Source of the DNA: Candidatus Saccharibacteria bacterium UBA3304
GTDB lineage: Bacteria; Patescibacteriota; Saccharimonadia; Saccharimonadales; Saccharimonadaceae
Direction of reading: 5' to 3'
Length of the DNA: 41,991 nt
Assembly: GCA_002361425.1 (NCBI GenBank)
Contig: DESW01000020.1
Coordinates: forward strand, 1-41,991
Positions 32,795-40,970 of this stretch are shown one piece after another. Under the pieces are notes generated by a model. It was given only the letters and a program-made list of their open reading frames with translations, had not been told where the DNA came from and did no database searches. A program made the position numbers and the translations under genes. Each line of letters begins with the position of its first letter. The stretch's first letter is position 1.

Positions 32795-33944
32795 TAATCC
32801 TGGCGCCGAACAGGGCTCTAGTGCCCAGATTTTTGGCGAATGTGTCCGCGACGAAATGTATCGCTACAAGGATTTCTACTTCTTCTCGCCAGATGAGACT
32901 ACTTCAAATCGCCTTTCTGCTGTTTATGAGGCTTCCGATCGTGCCTGGACTCGCAGGGTAGAGAAGTGGGATAAGAGCCTCGCGCCGAATGGCCGCGTCG
33001 TTGAAATGCTTTCCGAAAACACCCTTTTTGCTGCACTTGCTGGTCATATTCTTAGTGGCGGTCGCGGCTGCATGACGTCATACGAAGCATTTTTGCCTAT
33101 CGTTTCTTCGCAGCTCGACCAACATCTCAAATTCCTCAAGCAAAGCAGCGAATTTGAATGGCGCAAAGATGTCGAAGCGCTCAATATCCTCTCAACTTCT
33201 TGCTGGCAGCGCCAGGATCATAATGGCTACACGCATCAGAATCCAGCTCTTATTTCCAGTGTTCTATCTAAGCCATCTAATCGCGTAAACTGTTTCTTCC
33301 CGGTCGACGACGTTGCTGCTGCAGCTACCTGGGAATACATGAGCCAATCTAAGAATGTTGTAAATCTTACAACATTTAATAAGAACCCACAGCCTCGCTG
33401 GATTGATATCAATCATGCGCGCTATCAGCTCGGCGACGGTCACGGCTGTTCGATTTATCAGTTTGCTTCCGACGAGGATCCAGATATCGTCGTCACGGCG
33501 ATCGGCGACATTCCGACCAAAGAAGCGCTCGAGGGCATTAAGCTTGCTAAGGCTGAAGCGCCAGATCTCAAGGTTCGCTTTGTCGGCATTACCGCGCTTT
33601 CTTATGCTGCCATTGGTACGACCGAAAACAAACTTCTTCCGCACGACTTCGACGATGTCTTCACGCGTAGCAAGCCTATCGTTATTAACTTCCATGGTTA
33701 TCAAGAAACTATCCGCGCGATCTTCTCGCACTACGCTAACCCAATTCGTCTTTCAATCCATGGCTACGAGGACCAGGGAAGCACGACTTCGCCTCTGGAC
33801 GAGCTCGCTCGCAACCATTGTTCGCGCTATGATATTGCCGCTGACATTCTCGAGCGTTCCGGTCACTATGGTCACACGCGTAAATTTGAAGATTTAATTA
33901 TAGAAAATGCTCATTTTGCTAATTTGACTGGACTAGATAAATAA
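32769..33944 (+). CDS. Phosphoketolase, C-terminal half
   Basis: Provides the central pyrimidine-binding and C-terminal domains of phosphoketolase: NGRVVEMLSENTLFAALAGH, GCMTSYEAFLPIV, WRQDHNGYTHQNP in near-family form (QRQDHNGYTHQNPALI), PQPRWIDINHA, then the C-terminal NFHGYQETIRAIF and IHGYEDQGSTTSPLDEL. It has its own Shine-Dalgarno (GGAG at 32761-32764) and ATG, overlapping the first half by 26 nt in another frame, so the split is built in rather than a sequencing frameshift. Translation is probably coupled for 1:1 assembly. Confidence 0.9.
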   Translation: MRDLPTRIDNPGAEQGSSAQIFGECVRDEMYRYKDFYFFSPDETTSNRLSAVYEASDRAWTRRVEKWDKSLAPNGRVVEMLSENTLFAALAGHILSGGRGCMTSYEAFLPIVSSQLDQHLKFLKQSSEFEWRKDVEALNILSTSCWQRQDHNGYTHQNPALISSVLSKPSNRVNCFFPVDDVAAAATWEYMSQSKNVVNLTTFNKNPQPRWIDINHARYQLGDGHGCSIYQFASDEDPDIVVTAIGDIPTKEALEGIKLAKAEAPDLKVRFVGITALSYAAIGTTENKLLPHDFDDVFTRSKPIVINFHGYQETIRAIFSHYANPIRLSIHGYEDQGSTTSPLDELARNHCSRYDIAADILERSGHYGHTRKFEDLIIENAHFANLTGLDK

Positions 33945-33953
33945 AAATGCTTA

Positions 33954-33962
33954 TGGTAAAAT
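33954..33962 (+). promoter_or_regulatory. Extended -10 promoter of the VirB6-like operon
   Basis: TGgTAAAAT predicts a start at 33969, one base before the ATG at 33970. Confidence 0.7.
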
Positions 33963-33969
33963 TTTAATT

Positions 33970-35130
33970 ATGAATGAGGGTGAGAATTCTAGCATGCCGC
34001 AATCTCCTAATTTTTCGTCCCCGAATATCTCTGCCGGTGGTGTTCAGCCGAGCTTTCCTACTAATACGGAACCAATTCAGCCTGCTATTACCAGCACTGA
34101 TGTAGCTGCTATGTCCGGCACTGGTGCCGGCGCCGTTGCTGCCGCTGCTGCCGCATTGCCAGAGAATGACGCTCCAGCAACCATCAGCTCTAGTCCTGCT
34201 GCCGCACCAGTTAGTACCGCTCAGCGTTCCCGTTTCAATTTCGGCGCAAATCGTTTCCATGCAAAAGAATCTCAGCCTGCAGCACCTACCTTTGCTGGCG
34301 CTCCAGATTATTTCAATCAGGCTGCTGGCGACATTTATCTCGAGAATGAATATCAAGAGAATAAGGGCAACAAGAAAAAACTTATTTTCATTATTGCTGG
34401 CGTCGCCGTCGCCGCGATCGCTGTATTATGTCTAGTTATCTTTGGTATCAGTCCATCCACTCCAAAAAATAACGTCGAGGTCGCAGAGGGTATCTTTAAT
34501 GCGCAGGACGTAAAAGCTGTAGCTCAGATGGAGACCCTATATCGTCATGTAATTACTAACGAATCAAAGAGCGCTGACGTAATTAATCTTGAAGGCAAGG
34601 ATAAGCTAGTAAAAGGCTCCCAGGCTTACAGGCGCATTCTAGACGAGTTGTCGAAGAATAAAGACGCCGTTAAATCGATCACTAAAGACGTCGATATCAA
34701 TGGTCTCGTTAATACCATGAACGCTACGATCTCTATTTACGAGAAATCAAGCGAAGAATTATCGGCAGTAGTCGACTCATTGGCGAATAATAATGATGAT
34801 TATGAAAGCAAGGTTAGCGGCGACGCGAAGACTTCCGCTCAGGCCTATGTTAAGGCTTATAGAGAATACGAAAAGAATGCAAAAGAGAAGAAGAACTGCA
34901 AGAAAACCAACGATACTTCAGTGTCTGATGTGTGCGATGGTTACGACGATGCTCTAAATAAGAATCACTCTATCATGAAGAAGAGTTCCTTGGCGCGCGA
35001 TATTCTCGTCGGCAATAATAAAGAGACGCTAGAGAATAATGTAGTTTCAAAGAAAATCAGCAAAATATATTCGGCGTTAAATACGAATAAGCAAAAGAAA
35101 GATAAGCAGCAAGATGAAGAAATTAAGTAA
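33970..35130 (+). CDS. Single-pass membrane protein paired with the VirB6-like protein
   Basis: No family recognised. The 386-residue protein has a long low-complexity cytoplasmic N-terminus (Ser/Pro/Ala-rich, with an alanine run near residues 55-62). One transmembrane helix follows (about 138-157, LIFIIAGVAVAAIAVLCLVI). The outer domain of about 225 residues is mostly helical and Lys/Asp/Asn-rich, with two cysteines (KKNCKK, DVCDG). It overlaps the downstream VirB6-like gene by 17 nt, so the two probably work together at the membrane, perhaps as part of a secretion complex. Confidence 0.75.
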   Translation: MNEGENSSMPQSPNFSSPNISAGGVQPSFPTNTEPIQPAITSTDVAAMSGTGAGAVAAAAAALPENDAPATISSSPAAAPVSTAQRSRFNFGANRFHAKESQPAAPTFAGAPDYFNQAAGDIYLENEYQENKGNKKKLIFIIAGVAVAAIAVLCLVIFGISPSTPKNNVEVAEGIFNAQDVKAVAQMETLYRHVITNESKSADVINLEGKDKLVKGSQAYRRILDELSKNKDAVKSITKDVDINGLVNTMNATISIYEKSSEELSAVVDSLANNNDDYESKVSGDAKTSAQAYVKAYREYEKNAKEKKNCKKTNDTSVSDVCDGYDDALNKNHSIMKKSSLARDILVGNNKETLENNVVSKKISKIYSALNTNKQKKDKQQDEEIK

Positions 35131-38100
35131 GACTCTACGCAGGACGTTAATGGTTGCAGTTGCGGCAGTATTTCTTGCTTTTTCTTTTCCAATCGATGCA
35201 TTCGCGGATCCGTATATCTACGGTACCTCGCAGAAGCCAAATGGCGTAAATTCCTCGGATATCGATGCGATTCACGAGGATCTCGATATTGAGGCTCGTG
35301 CTCAGGTAATCTGGAACACCCTCAGAAAGTGCGTTAAGGGCTCTTATGAAGAGCGCGATACGGACTTTAACCCGGCTGATATTCCAGACGATGACGACTT
35401 CTTTGATTATTCTAGAGACGTCAGAGGCGTAGTCGCGGTCTCGACTGGTTATTGGCTAGAAAACAAAGTTCAGGGCAACGGCGGCGATGATGGTGCTATC
35501 TACTGCCGCCAGGGTAATAACAAGATTTTGTTCTTGGCTGCTGATGTTATGAACGAGGCTCTCCAGAAACACGGCGAGAGTTTCGATTACAAGATGATTC
35601 TATGCAATGGTACTGACGACGGTATTATTCACTATAGAAAAGGTAATAACAGGTGTAACCCTACCCATGATACTGATAACTACGAGTTCGCTAGTGGTTG
35701 GAATACTCACCTAAAAAATCTTTGGGATCATGCTAGGGATGTGGCTGGCTGGGCGAAAGACTGGTCGCTGATAGGGAACTTCGGCGCTGATAACGGTCGT
35801 ATTCTGTACGAGCGCGAGGCTGGTACTCGCTGTGGCAGCCAGGCTAGCGTTGCTGGCGGTAACGCCTTAGGTTATGCAGAAACTGCAAGCCAGAAGCCGT
35901 CTGGTTACTACTTTGATCCTGCCTTGGAGATTGTTGGTCAGGATGGTGGTCAAGCATTCGAATACTTCTCTGAAAACAACGAGATCGAGGAAGAATTCGT
36001 CGATCGCGATGATATTGACGACTGTGTAGACCTTATTACGCGCGCTAACAGCGATACTATCGTCGATAACTTTAGGGCAAAAGTCTTTGCGACATTTAAC
36101 GATCGCTGTCGCAACTTCTATCAGAATATTGTTGATACTGATAGCAATGTTTCGGATGATACGAAGTCGGAATTCAAGGCGATCAAGGACGCTGATGATG
36201 CAGCTATCGCCGCTAGACCACAGAACAGTGGCTTGGATAGATCATCTTATAAGTTCCTCCAAGATAAGGACGACCCAAACGATCCGACAGATACCTTGGA
36301 TATGGAATGTATCGATATCGATGGTCTCTTGCACCCAGAACAGGCCGACGACCAATCGTATGCCGATGATGCGGCTCAGGAAATAAACGAACAGGAACCT
36401 GACTGTTATACGAACGCTGGCTCTCTTGGTTGGGTCCTTTGTCCAATCATCGATCAGGGCGGTAAGTTCGTCACGATGATTTACGAAAAGATGATCGAGC
36501 CATTCTTGGTCTTGGATTCCGGTCTATTTACTAGAGGTACAACTGGAGGTGACGCAACTTATGATGCCTGGACGCAGTTCCAGACCTATGCGAACGTGGT
36601 ATTTATTGCAATGTTCTTGTTCGTCATCTTCTCGCAGCTCACTGGCTATGGCATCGACAACTATGGTATTAAGAAAATCTTGCCTAAGTTGATTGTTGCA
36701 GCAATCTTGATTAACCTTTCCTACATCATCTGTCAGGCAGCCGTCGATATCGCGAACATTCTTGGCTACGGCATGAAGAGCATCCTCGACGGTATCGGCA
36801 CGGTCAAGATCGACACAATGACTCTTGCTGAAACTCCAAACTCGCATCCGATCATGGCGGGAGGTGCTACTGCAATCTTGGTTGGCTTGGTCGCGCTTAT
36901 TACGATTCCGGCCATCCTATCTCAGGGTACTGCAATCCTAGTCCCAGTCTTCATTGCCATTATCGGTATCGTTATCGCAGTCTTCACGCTCTTCTGTTTG
37001 CTCGCAGTTCGCAAAGCCTTCGCGGTTGTCCTCGTCGTCATCTCGCCAATGGCCTTCGTCTGCTACATGCTGCCGAATACGAAGAAACTCTTCGATAAAT
37101 GGTTTACGGCCTTCAAGGGTACTTTGCTAGCCTTCCCGATCTGTAGTGCTATGGTCTACGGTGGCCAGGCAGTTGCGCGTATTCTCGTTCAGGCTTCCGG
37201 CGGTACTAACATGCCATTCCTCGTCGTCCTTTCTGCAGCAGTTATGAGCATTGCTCCAGTCTTCCTCATTCCTGGCACACTCAGGAAGTCCATGGGCGCA
37301 ATCTCTGGCTTCATTAATGGCGCATCTAACCGTCTCAGTCATGCTGCTAAGGGTCGCGCAATGAACTCTCGTGGCATGAGATATCTACGCAACCAGGGCG
37401 ACCAGCGTATGCAAGCTCGCCAGAACGAATTTAACCGTAAACGCGCTGCACGCACGGTCGGTAGATTTACCGATAAGAATGGTAGGGTCAACTATGGCAA
37501 GATGTCCGCATCACAGAGGCGCTCATTCGATATTGCACAGAATACTCTTGCCGCGCACGATATGGAGATGAAGCGTGGCTATGCAAGCCAGCTCGAAAAT
37601 GCCGATCAGTCGGATGCAGTAAGTCTCCTCCATGGCGCTGTCAGAGGGAAAAATGTCGATATGAACGCTGCTAGCGTGGCTATCGATAAGCTTGGCAAGC
37701 TCGATCAGGGCGAAATGCTCGAAGAGCTCGAGAAATTCACTTCTACCGAGGCATTCAGGAATATGAGTACTGTTGATCGCAACAAATTTATCAATACGCT
37801 TGCTTCTCAAAGTGGCAACACGGTTGCGAAAGCATACGCTAAAGTTCTTAACTCCAATCCTACGATGTCGCTCAAAAAAGCAATGGAAGGTTCACGCGGT
37901 GGTCTAATTGGCGAGAAGATACGCGATATGGATGACCAGACTATCCAGAACACCGATAAAGATGTCTTGCGCTATATGTCTGGTGGGCGCCACATGGGGC
38001 ACGACAATGAGGAGTATGCGGCCAACTCTGCAGGCCTCGCCGATGCATTTAGCAATAGCCAGGTTGCAAATGCTATGACTTCCGAGAGCATGTCTGGTAA

Positions 38101-38377
38101 GATGAAGGATAACTTCAATAGTGTTATCGATCAGCGCGATTCCGGCTTGCTCGGTGTCGACGTAAAGGCAATCAAGAACACAGAACAGTTTACCAAGGCA
38201 GACGACTCTATGCTTAGCAAGGTTGAGGGTAAGATTGGCTCCGAGAAGATGGAAGAGTTCTACAAGAAGCATATGGACGAGTTGACTGCTTCTGGTAATG
38301 AGCAGGCTCTCCTCAAGGTCTCTGACTACAAGAAGAAGAAGTACGAGAATATAACTAAGACGTCACCTACTGCTTAA
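35114..38377 (+). CDS. VirB6/TrbL-like type IV secretion membrane protein with large exported domain
   Basis: The 1087-residue protein has a signal peptide (cleavage after AFA, about residue 31) and an outer domain up to about residue 485, acidic and cysteine-containing. A polytopic core follows with about seven helices between 490 and 725 (VVFIAMFLFVIFSQLTGYG, LPKLIVAAILINLSYIIC, AFAVVLVVISPMAFVCYMLP). A basic, then helical cytoplasmic tail of about 350 residues ends the protein. The core is the TrbL/VirB6 pattern seen in CPR type IV secretion-like loci. VirB4, VirD4 and other parts are not in this window. Start codon overlaps the preceding gene; a strong terminator follows. Confidence 0.78.
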   Translation: MKKLSKTLRRTLMVAVAAVFLAFSFPIDAFADPYIYGTSQKPNGVNSSDIDAIHEDLDIEARAQVIWNTLRKCVKGSYEERDTDFNPADIPDDDDFFDYSRDVRGVVAVSTGYWLENKVQGNGGDDGAIYCRQGNNKILFLAADVMNEALQKHGESFDYKMILCNGTDDGIIHYRKGNNRCNPTHDTDNYEFASGWNTHLKNLWDHARDVAGWAKDWSLIGNFGADNGRILYEREAGTRCGSQASVAGGNALGYAETASQKPSGYYFDPALEIVGQDGGQAFEYFSENNEIEEEFVDRDDIDDCVDLITRANSDTIVDNFRAKVFATFNDRCRNFYQNIVDTDSNVSDDTKSEFKAIKDADDAAIAARPQNSGLDRSSYKFLQDKDDPNDPTDTLDMECIDIDGLLHPEQADDQSYADDAAQEINEQEPDCYTNAGSLGWVLCPIIDQGGKFVTMIYEKMIEPFLVLDSGLFTRGTTGGDATYDAWTQFQTYANVVFIAMFLFVIFSQLTGYGIDNYGIKKILPKLIVAAILINLSYIICQAAVDIANILGYGMKSILDGIGTVKIDTMTLAETPNSHPIMAGGATAILVGLVALITIPAILSQGTAILVPVFIAIIGIVIAVFTLFCLLAVRKAFAVVLVVISPMAFVCYMLPNTKKLFDKWFTAFKGTLLAFPICSAMVYGGQAVARILVQASGGTNMPFLVVLSAAVMSIAPVFLIPGTLRKSMGAISGFINGASNRLSHAAKGRAMNSRGMRYLRNQGDQRMQARQNEFNRKRAARTVGRFTDKNGRVNYGKMSASQRRSFDIAQNTLAAHDMEMKRGYASQLENADQSDAVSLLHGAVRGKNVDMNAASVAIDKLGKLDQGEMLEELEKFTSTEAFRNMSTVDRNKFINTLASQSGNTVAKAYAKVLNSNPTMSLKKAMEGSRGGLIGEKIRDMDDQTIQNTDKDVLRYMSGGRHMGHDNEEYAANSAGLADAFSNSQVANAMTSESMSGKMKDNFNSVIDQRDSGLLGVDVKAIKNTEQFTKADDSMLSKVEGKIGSEKMEEFYKKHMDELTASGNEQALLKVSDYKKKKYENITKTSPTA

Positions 38378-38384
38378 TGCTATA

Positions 38385-38412
38385 AAAATCCGCCTGTATG
38401 GGCGGATTTTTT
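38385..38412. terminator. Intrinsic terminator after the VirB6-like gene
   Basis: AAAATCCGCC (38385-38394) and GGCGGATTTT (38401-38410) form a strong stem with a T-run. The A-rich left flank lets it also serve the convergent folD gene. Confidence 0.9.
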
Positions 38413-38427
38413 GAAGTTTGAGTTTAA

Positions 38428-39204
38428 TTATTTTGTCGAGCGAATAACGTTCTCAAAGAGCATTGCTACGGTCAATGGGCCAACGCCGCCAATCTTTGGC
38501 GTAATCGTCAGATCGTCACGCTCAGTGCGGACATCTTCTGCAATATCGCCCTTAATGACGCCTTTTTCGCTTGCCGTGCCAGCGTCAACGACGACTGCGC
38601 CTTGCTTGAGCATCTCGGACGTAATCAAGCCTGGCTGGCCAGTAGCTGTTACGATAACATCAAAGTCCTTTAAACGCATTAAATCATCGCCGCGATGGAA
38701 CATCTCGACGTCGTAATTGCTCTCGGTCCACATCTTGAGTAGTGGCGCGCCAACGAGTTTGCCACGTCCTACGACTGCGAGTTTTAGGGAAGGGAGCTCG
38801 ATGCCGTAGCCGGTCAAAAGCCAGTGAATTGCCATGGCGGTTGCCGTATCGCGTTCGCCGCGCAAGCCATCGACATCCTTCTCGTTTGGGATTAACTGCA
38901 AAATCGATTCATCGCAGTGCTCGAGCGGGAGCTGAATAATAATGCCAGAAACATTAGCGTCCTCAGCTGCTTCGCGCACCATCTGCTCAGCCGTATCGGC
39001 AGTAAGCAAACGCTTCTCAACATCGATATGAATATCTGCGCCGTACTGCTCTTTAAGTGACATATACTTCGCGATAACTGGGCTATCATTGTCGTAGAAA
39101 ATCACGAGCTTCGGGAATTTTTTGACAGCACGAAGCTGGCGCACCTGCTTTGCTTGGCGCTCCTTGATAAAACCAGCTAATTCGCGACCGTTTAATTCTT
39201 TCAT
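38428..39204 (-). CDS. folD: Bifunctional methylenetetrahydrofolate dehydrogenase/cyclohydrolase FolD
   Basis: Interconverts methylene-, methenyl- and formyl-tetrahydrofolate for one-carbon supply. Visible landmarks are the catalytic YxxxK (YMSLK), VSGIIIQLPLE, the NEKDVDGL loop, the NADP-binding VVGRGKLVGAP, VIVTATGQPGLI and the terminal PKIGGVGPLTVAML. At 258 residues it is slightly short at the N-terminus. It starts in an ATGA overlap with the murB stop, with AGGAG just upstream, so it is translated from the murB mRNA. Confidence 0.93.
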   Translation of the reverse strand: MKELNGRELAGFIKERQAKQVRQLRAVKKFPKLVIFYDNDSPVIAKYMSLKEQYGADIHIDVEKRLLTADTAEQMVREAAEDANVSGIIIQLPLEHCDESILQLIPNEKDVDGLRGERDTATAMAIHWLLTGYGIELPSLKLAVVGRGKLVGAPLLKMWTESNYDVEMFHRGDDLMRLKDFDVIVTATGQPGLITSEMLKQGAVVVDAGTASEKGVIKGDIAEDVRTERDDLTITPKIGGVGPLTVAMLFENVIRSTK

Positions 39205-40220
39205 TCTTCTCCTAGCTCCATTGGCTCTTGCTCGAGCTTGTAGCCAAATTTTTCGTAAACAATATCAACGATTTCGCCACGTGCTGCTGCGAGATCTGCA
39301 TAACTGTGTGCATTTTCGTTGACTAATACTAGTGCGGCCTTATCCCAGACACGCATGCCATGGAAAGACTGACCTTTGAGGCCGGCGTTCTCAACTAGCC
39401 AGCCGGAAGGAATTTTGCCGCCATCCCAAACTGGAATGCCTTTGGCTGTAGCAACCTGAATGTCTTTTTCGGAATCCAAATAAACGTTCTTAAAGAAGCT
39501 ACCGCTCGATGCGATTTCTGCTGGATCTGGCAACTTGCCTTCGCGTACTGCGCGTACGGCCTGGCGTATCGTTTCTGGCGAATACTCAGTAATGCCGTTG
39601 TCGTCGATGTATTTCTGTAAGCTATTGTAGAAAGGCGGCTTAAGCTCGGCACGCTTCAAGCAAACAACAACCTTCGTAATGAAGTAGCGACCAACATCTT
39701 TGCCGCTATTGAAAATACTGTGACGATAGCTAAGATCCATGTCGATTTTTGGAATCTCAACAAAATCTTCAAACAACTGGTCGTAAGCGCGGACAGAAAC
39801 GATCGTCTGAGAAATATCCTGACCATATGCGCCAACGTTCTGTACTGGTGCTGCGCCGACGGTGCCTGGAATTGCGCTCAAAGCTTCAATGCCAGAAAAA
39901 CCAAGGCGGGTAGAGTAGCGTACGAAATCATCAAGCAATTCGCCGCTGTAAGAATAGAGCTCGATGCGACCGTTATCTTCTTCGCTTTCTATGCCCATGC
40001 CACGAATCTTATTAACTAAGATAACGCCATTAAAGCCTTTGTCGCGACCAATAATATTGCTACCAGAACCAAGAACGTAAAAGGGCAACTCATGCTCGTC
40101 GGCAAAAGCGTATGCTGCTGGCACGTCTTCTTCGGACTCGATGTTGATGACATAGCGAGCGTTGCCGCCGAGTCTCATGGTTGTAAGAGTAGAAATAGCA
40201 ATATTTTCGCGAATCTTCAT
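39201..40220 (-). CDS. murB: UDP-N-acetylenolpyruvoylglucosamine reductase MurB
   Basis: Makes UDP-MurNAc, an early step of peptidoglycan synthesis, using FAD and NADPH. The 339-residue protein has TTMRLGGNARY, the FAD-binding VLGSGSNIIG, GIEALSAIPGTVGAAPVQNVGAYG, the catalytic YRHSIF and SSGSFFKN (proton-donor Ser), and a final glutamate near EQEPMELG. The Tyr-containing loop makes it a type I (long) enzyme. The transcript should begin on the ATG (40220). Confidence 0.96.
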   Translation of the reverse strand: MKIRENIAISTLTTMRLGGNARYVINIESEEDVPAAYAFADEHELPFYVLGSGSNIIGRDKGFNGVILVNKIRGMGIESEEDNGRIELYSYSGELLDDFVRYSTRLGFSGIEALSAIPGTVGAAPVQNVGAYGQDISQTIVSVRAYDQLFEDFVEIPKIDMDLSYRHSIFNSGKDVGRYFITKVVVCLKRAELKPPFYNSLQKYIDDNGITEYSPETIRQAVRAVREGKLPDPAEIASSGSFFKNVYLDSEKDIQVATAKGIPVWDGGKIPSGWLVENAGLKGQSFHGMRVWDKAALVLVNENAHSYADLAAARGEIVDIVYEKFGYKLEQEPMELGEE

Positions 40221-40225
40221 TAGTA

Positions 40226-40237
40226 TATTATATAATA
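40226..40237. promoter_or_regulatory. Palindromic divergent -10 region of murB and the membrane protein
   Basis: The 12-bp palindrome TATTATATAATA, identical to that before ftsH, holds a -10 box on each strand. Predicted starts are 40220 (murB ATG) and 40243 (one base before the ATG at 40244). Only 23 bp lie between the start codons. Confidence 0.75.
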
Positions 40238-40243
40238 TTTGTT

Positions 40244-40831
40244 ATGAATAAGCTAAAACGTAGCTTAATTATTGCAATTAGGATATGTTTCATTATTTTT
40301 GCATTGCTATTCTTTGTTCAAATTCTCGTTGATCCTAACTACAATAAGTGGGGTGGCGTAATCGCTGGCCTTGGTCTACCATTCTTCCCACCAATCGTTG
40401 AGCGTTGCTTCAAATTCAAAATGCCATTTCGCATTCAGCTCATCTACTACATGTTCCTATTCGTCGCGCTCGACATGGGTATCTGCATGGATCTCTACAA
40501 GACCGTTCCGCATTTCGATAAAATCGTTCACTGCGGCTCCGGTGTCCTTTCGACTATCATCGGCTACTATGCTATCGTCTACTTCAAAGCCACCAAAACC
40601 CCAATCGTTTTTCGCTGTATTGTCATTCTTGGCATCAGCACGATGATTGCGGTCCTTTGGGAATTCTTTGAATTTGGCTGCGATAAATTCCTCGGCCAGC
40701 ACATGCAGGAACTTGTCACAGCTGGCGTTGATGACACGATGTATGATCTTCTCGTTGCGACCATCGGTTCCGTCATTGGCTGCATCATGTTCACGAATCC
40801 AAAACTTGCAAAAGAACTCGAAAAAAACTAA
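40244..40831 (+). CDS. DUF2238/YjdF-like integral membrane protein
   Basis: The 195-residue protein has five or six hydrophobic segments. Conserved-looking polar motifs lie between them: PHFDKIVHCGSGVLSTIIGY, then LWEFFEFGCDKFLG, and a DDTMYDLLVATIGSVIG segment. This His/Asp/Glu pattern matches the DUF2238 (YjdF-like) family, whose function is unknown to me. It is leaderless and divergent from murB. No terminator is visible before the dnaK control region. Confidence 0.7.
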   Translation: MNKLKRSLIIAIRICFIIFALLFFVQILVDPNYNKWGGVIAGLGLPFFPPIVERCFKFKMPFRIQLIYYMFLFVALDMGICMDLYKTVPHFDKIVHCGSGVLSTIIGYYAIVYFKATKTPIVFRCIVILGISTMIAVLWEFFEFGCDKFLGQHMQELVTAGVDDTMYDLLVATIGSVIGCIMFTNPKLAKELEKN

Positions 40832-40854
40832 AAATTAGCGCTCTGACCCCTGTA

Positions 40855-40881
40855 TTAGCACTCTTGACAGTAGAGTGCTAA
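40855..40881 (+). promoter_or_regulatory. CIRCE element 1 (HrcA operator)
   Basis: TTAGCACTC (40855-40863), nine bases, GAGTGCTAA (40873-40881): a perfect consensus CIRCE. HrcA bound here would cover the dnaK -35 box, which lies in the nine-base gap. Confidence 0.97.
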
Positions 40882-40892
40882 TGGACTACAAT
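40864..40892 (+). promoter_or_regulatory. Sigma70-type promoter of dnaK
   Basis: TTGACA (40864-40869) and TACAAT (40887-40892), 17 bases apart, predict a start near 40899. Confidence 0.85.
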
Positions 40893-40903
40893 TGTCTTAA
40901 GAA

Positions 40904-40930
40904 TTAGCACTGAGCCACCGAAAGTGCTAA
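40904..40930 (+). promoter_or_regulatory. CIRCE element 2, imperfect, in the dnaK leader
   Basis: TTAGCACT (40904-40911) and AGTGCTAA (40923-40930) keep the CIRCE geometry, with a mismatch only at the innermost pair. It lies just downstream of the predicted start, 49 bp centre to centre from element 1. Confidence 0.88.
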
Positions 40931-40970
40931 ACGAAATAAGTATTTTTCTACGAAAAAGGAGGAAAAATCT

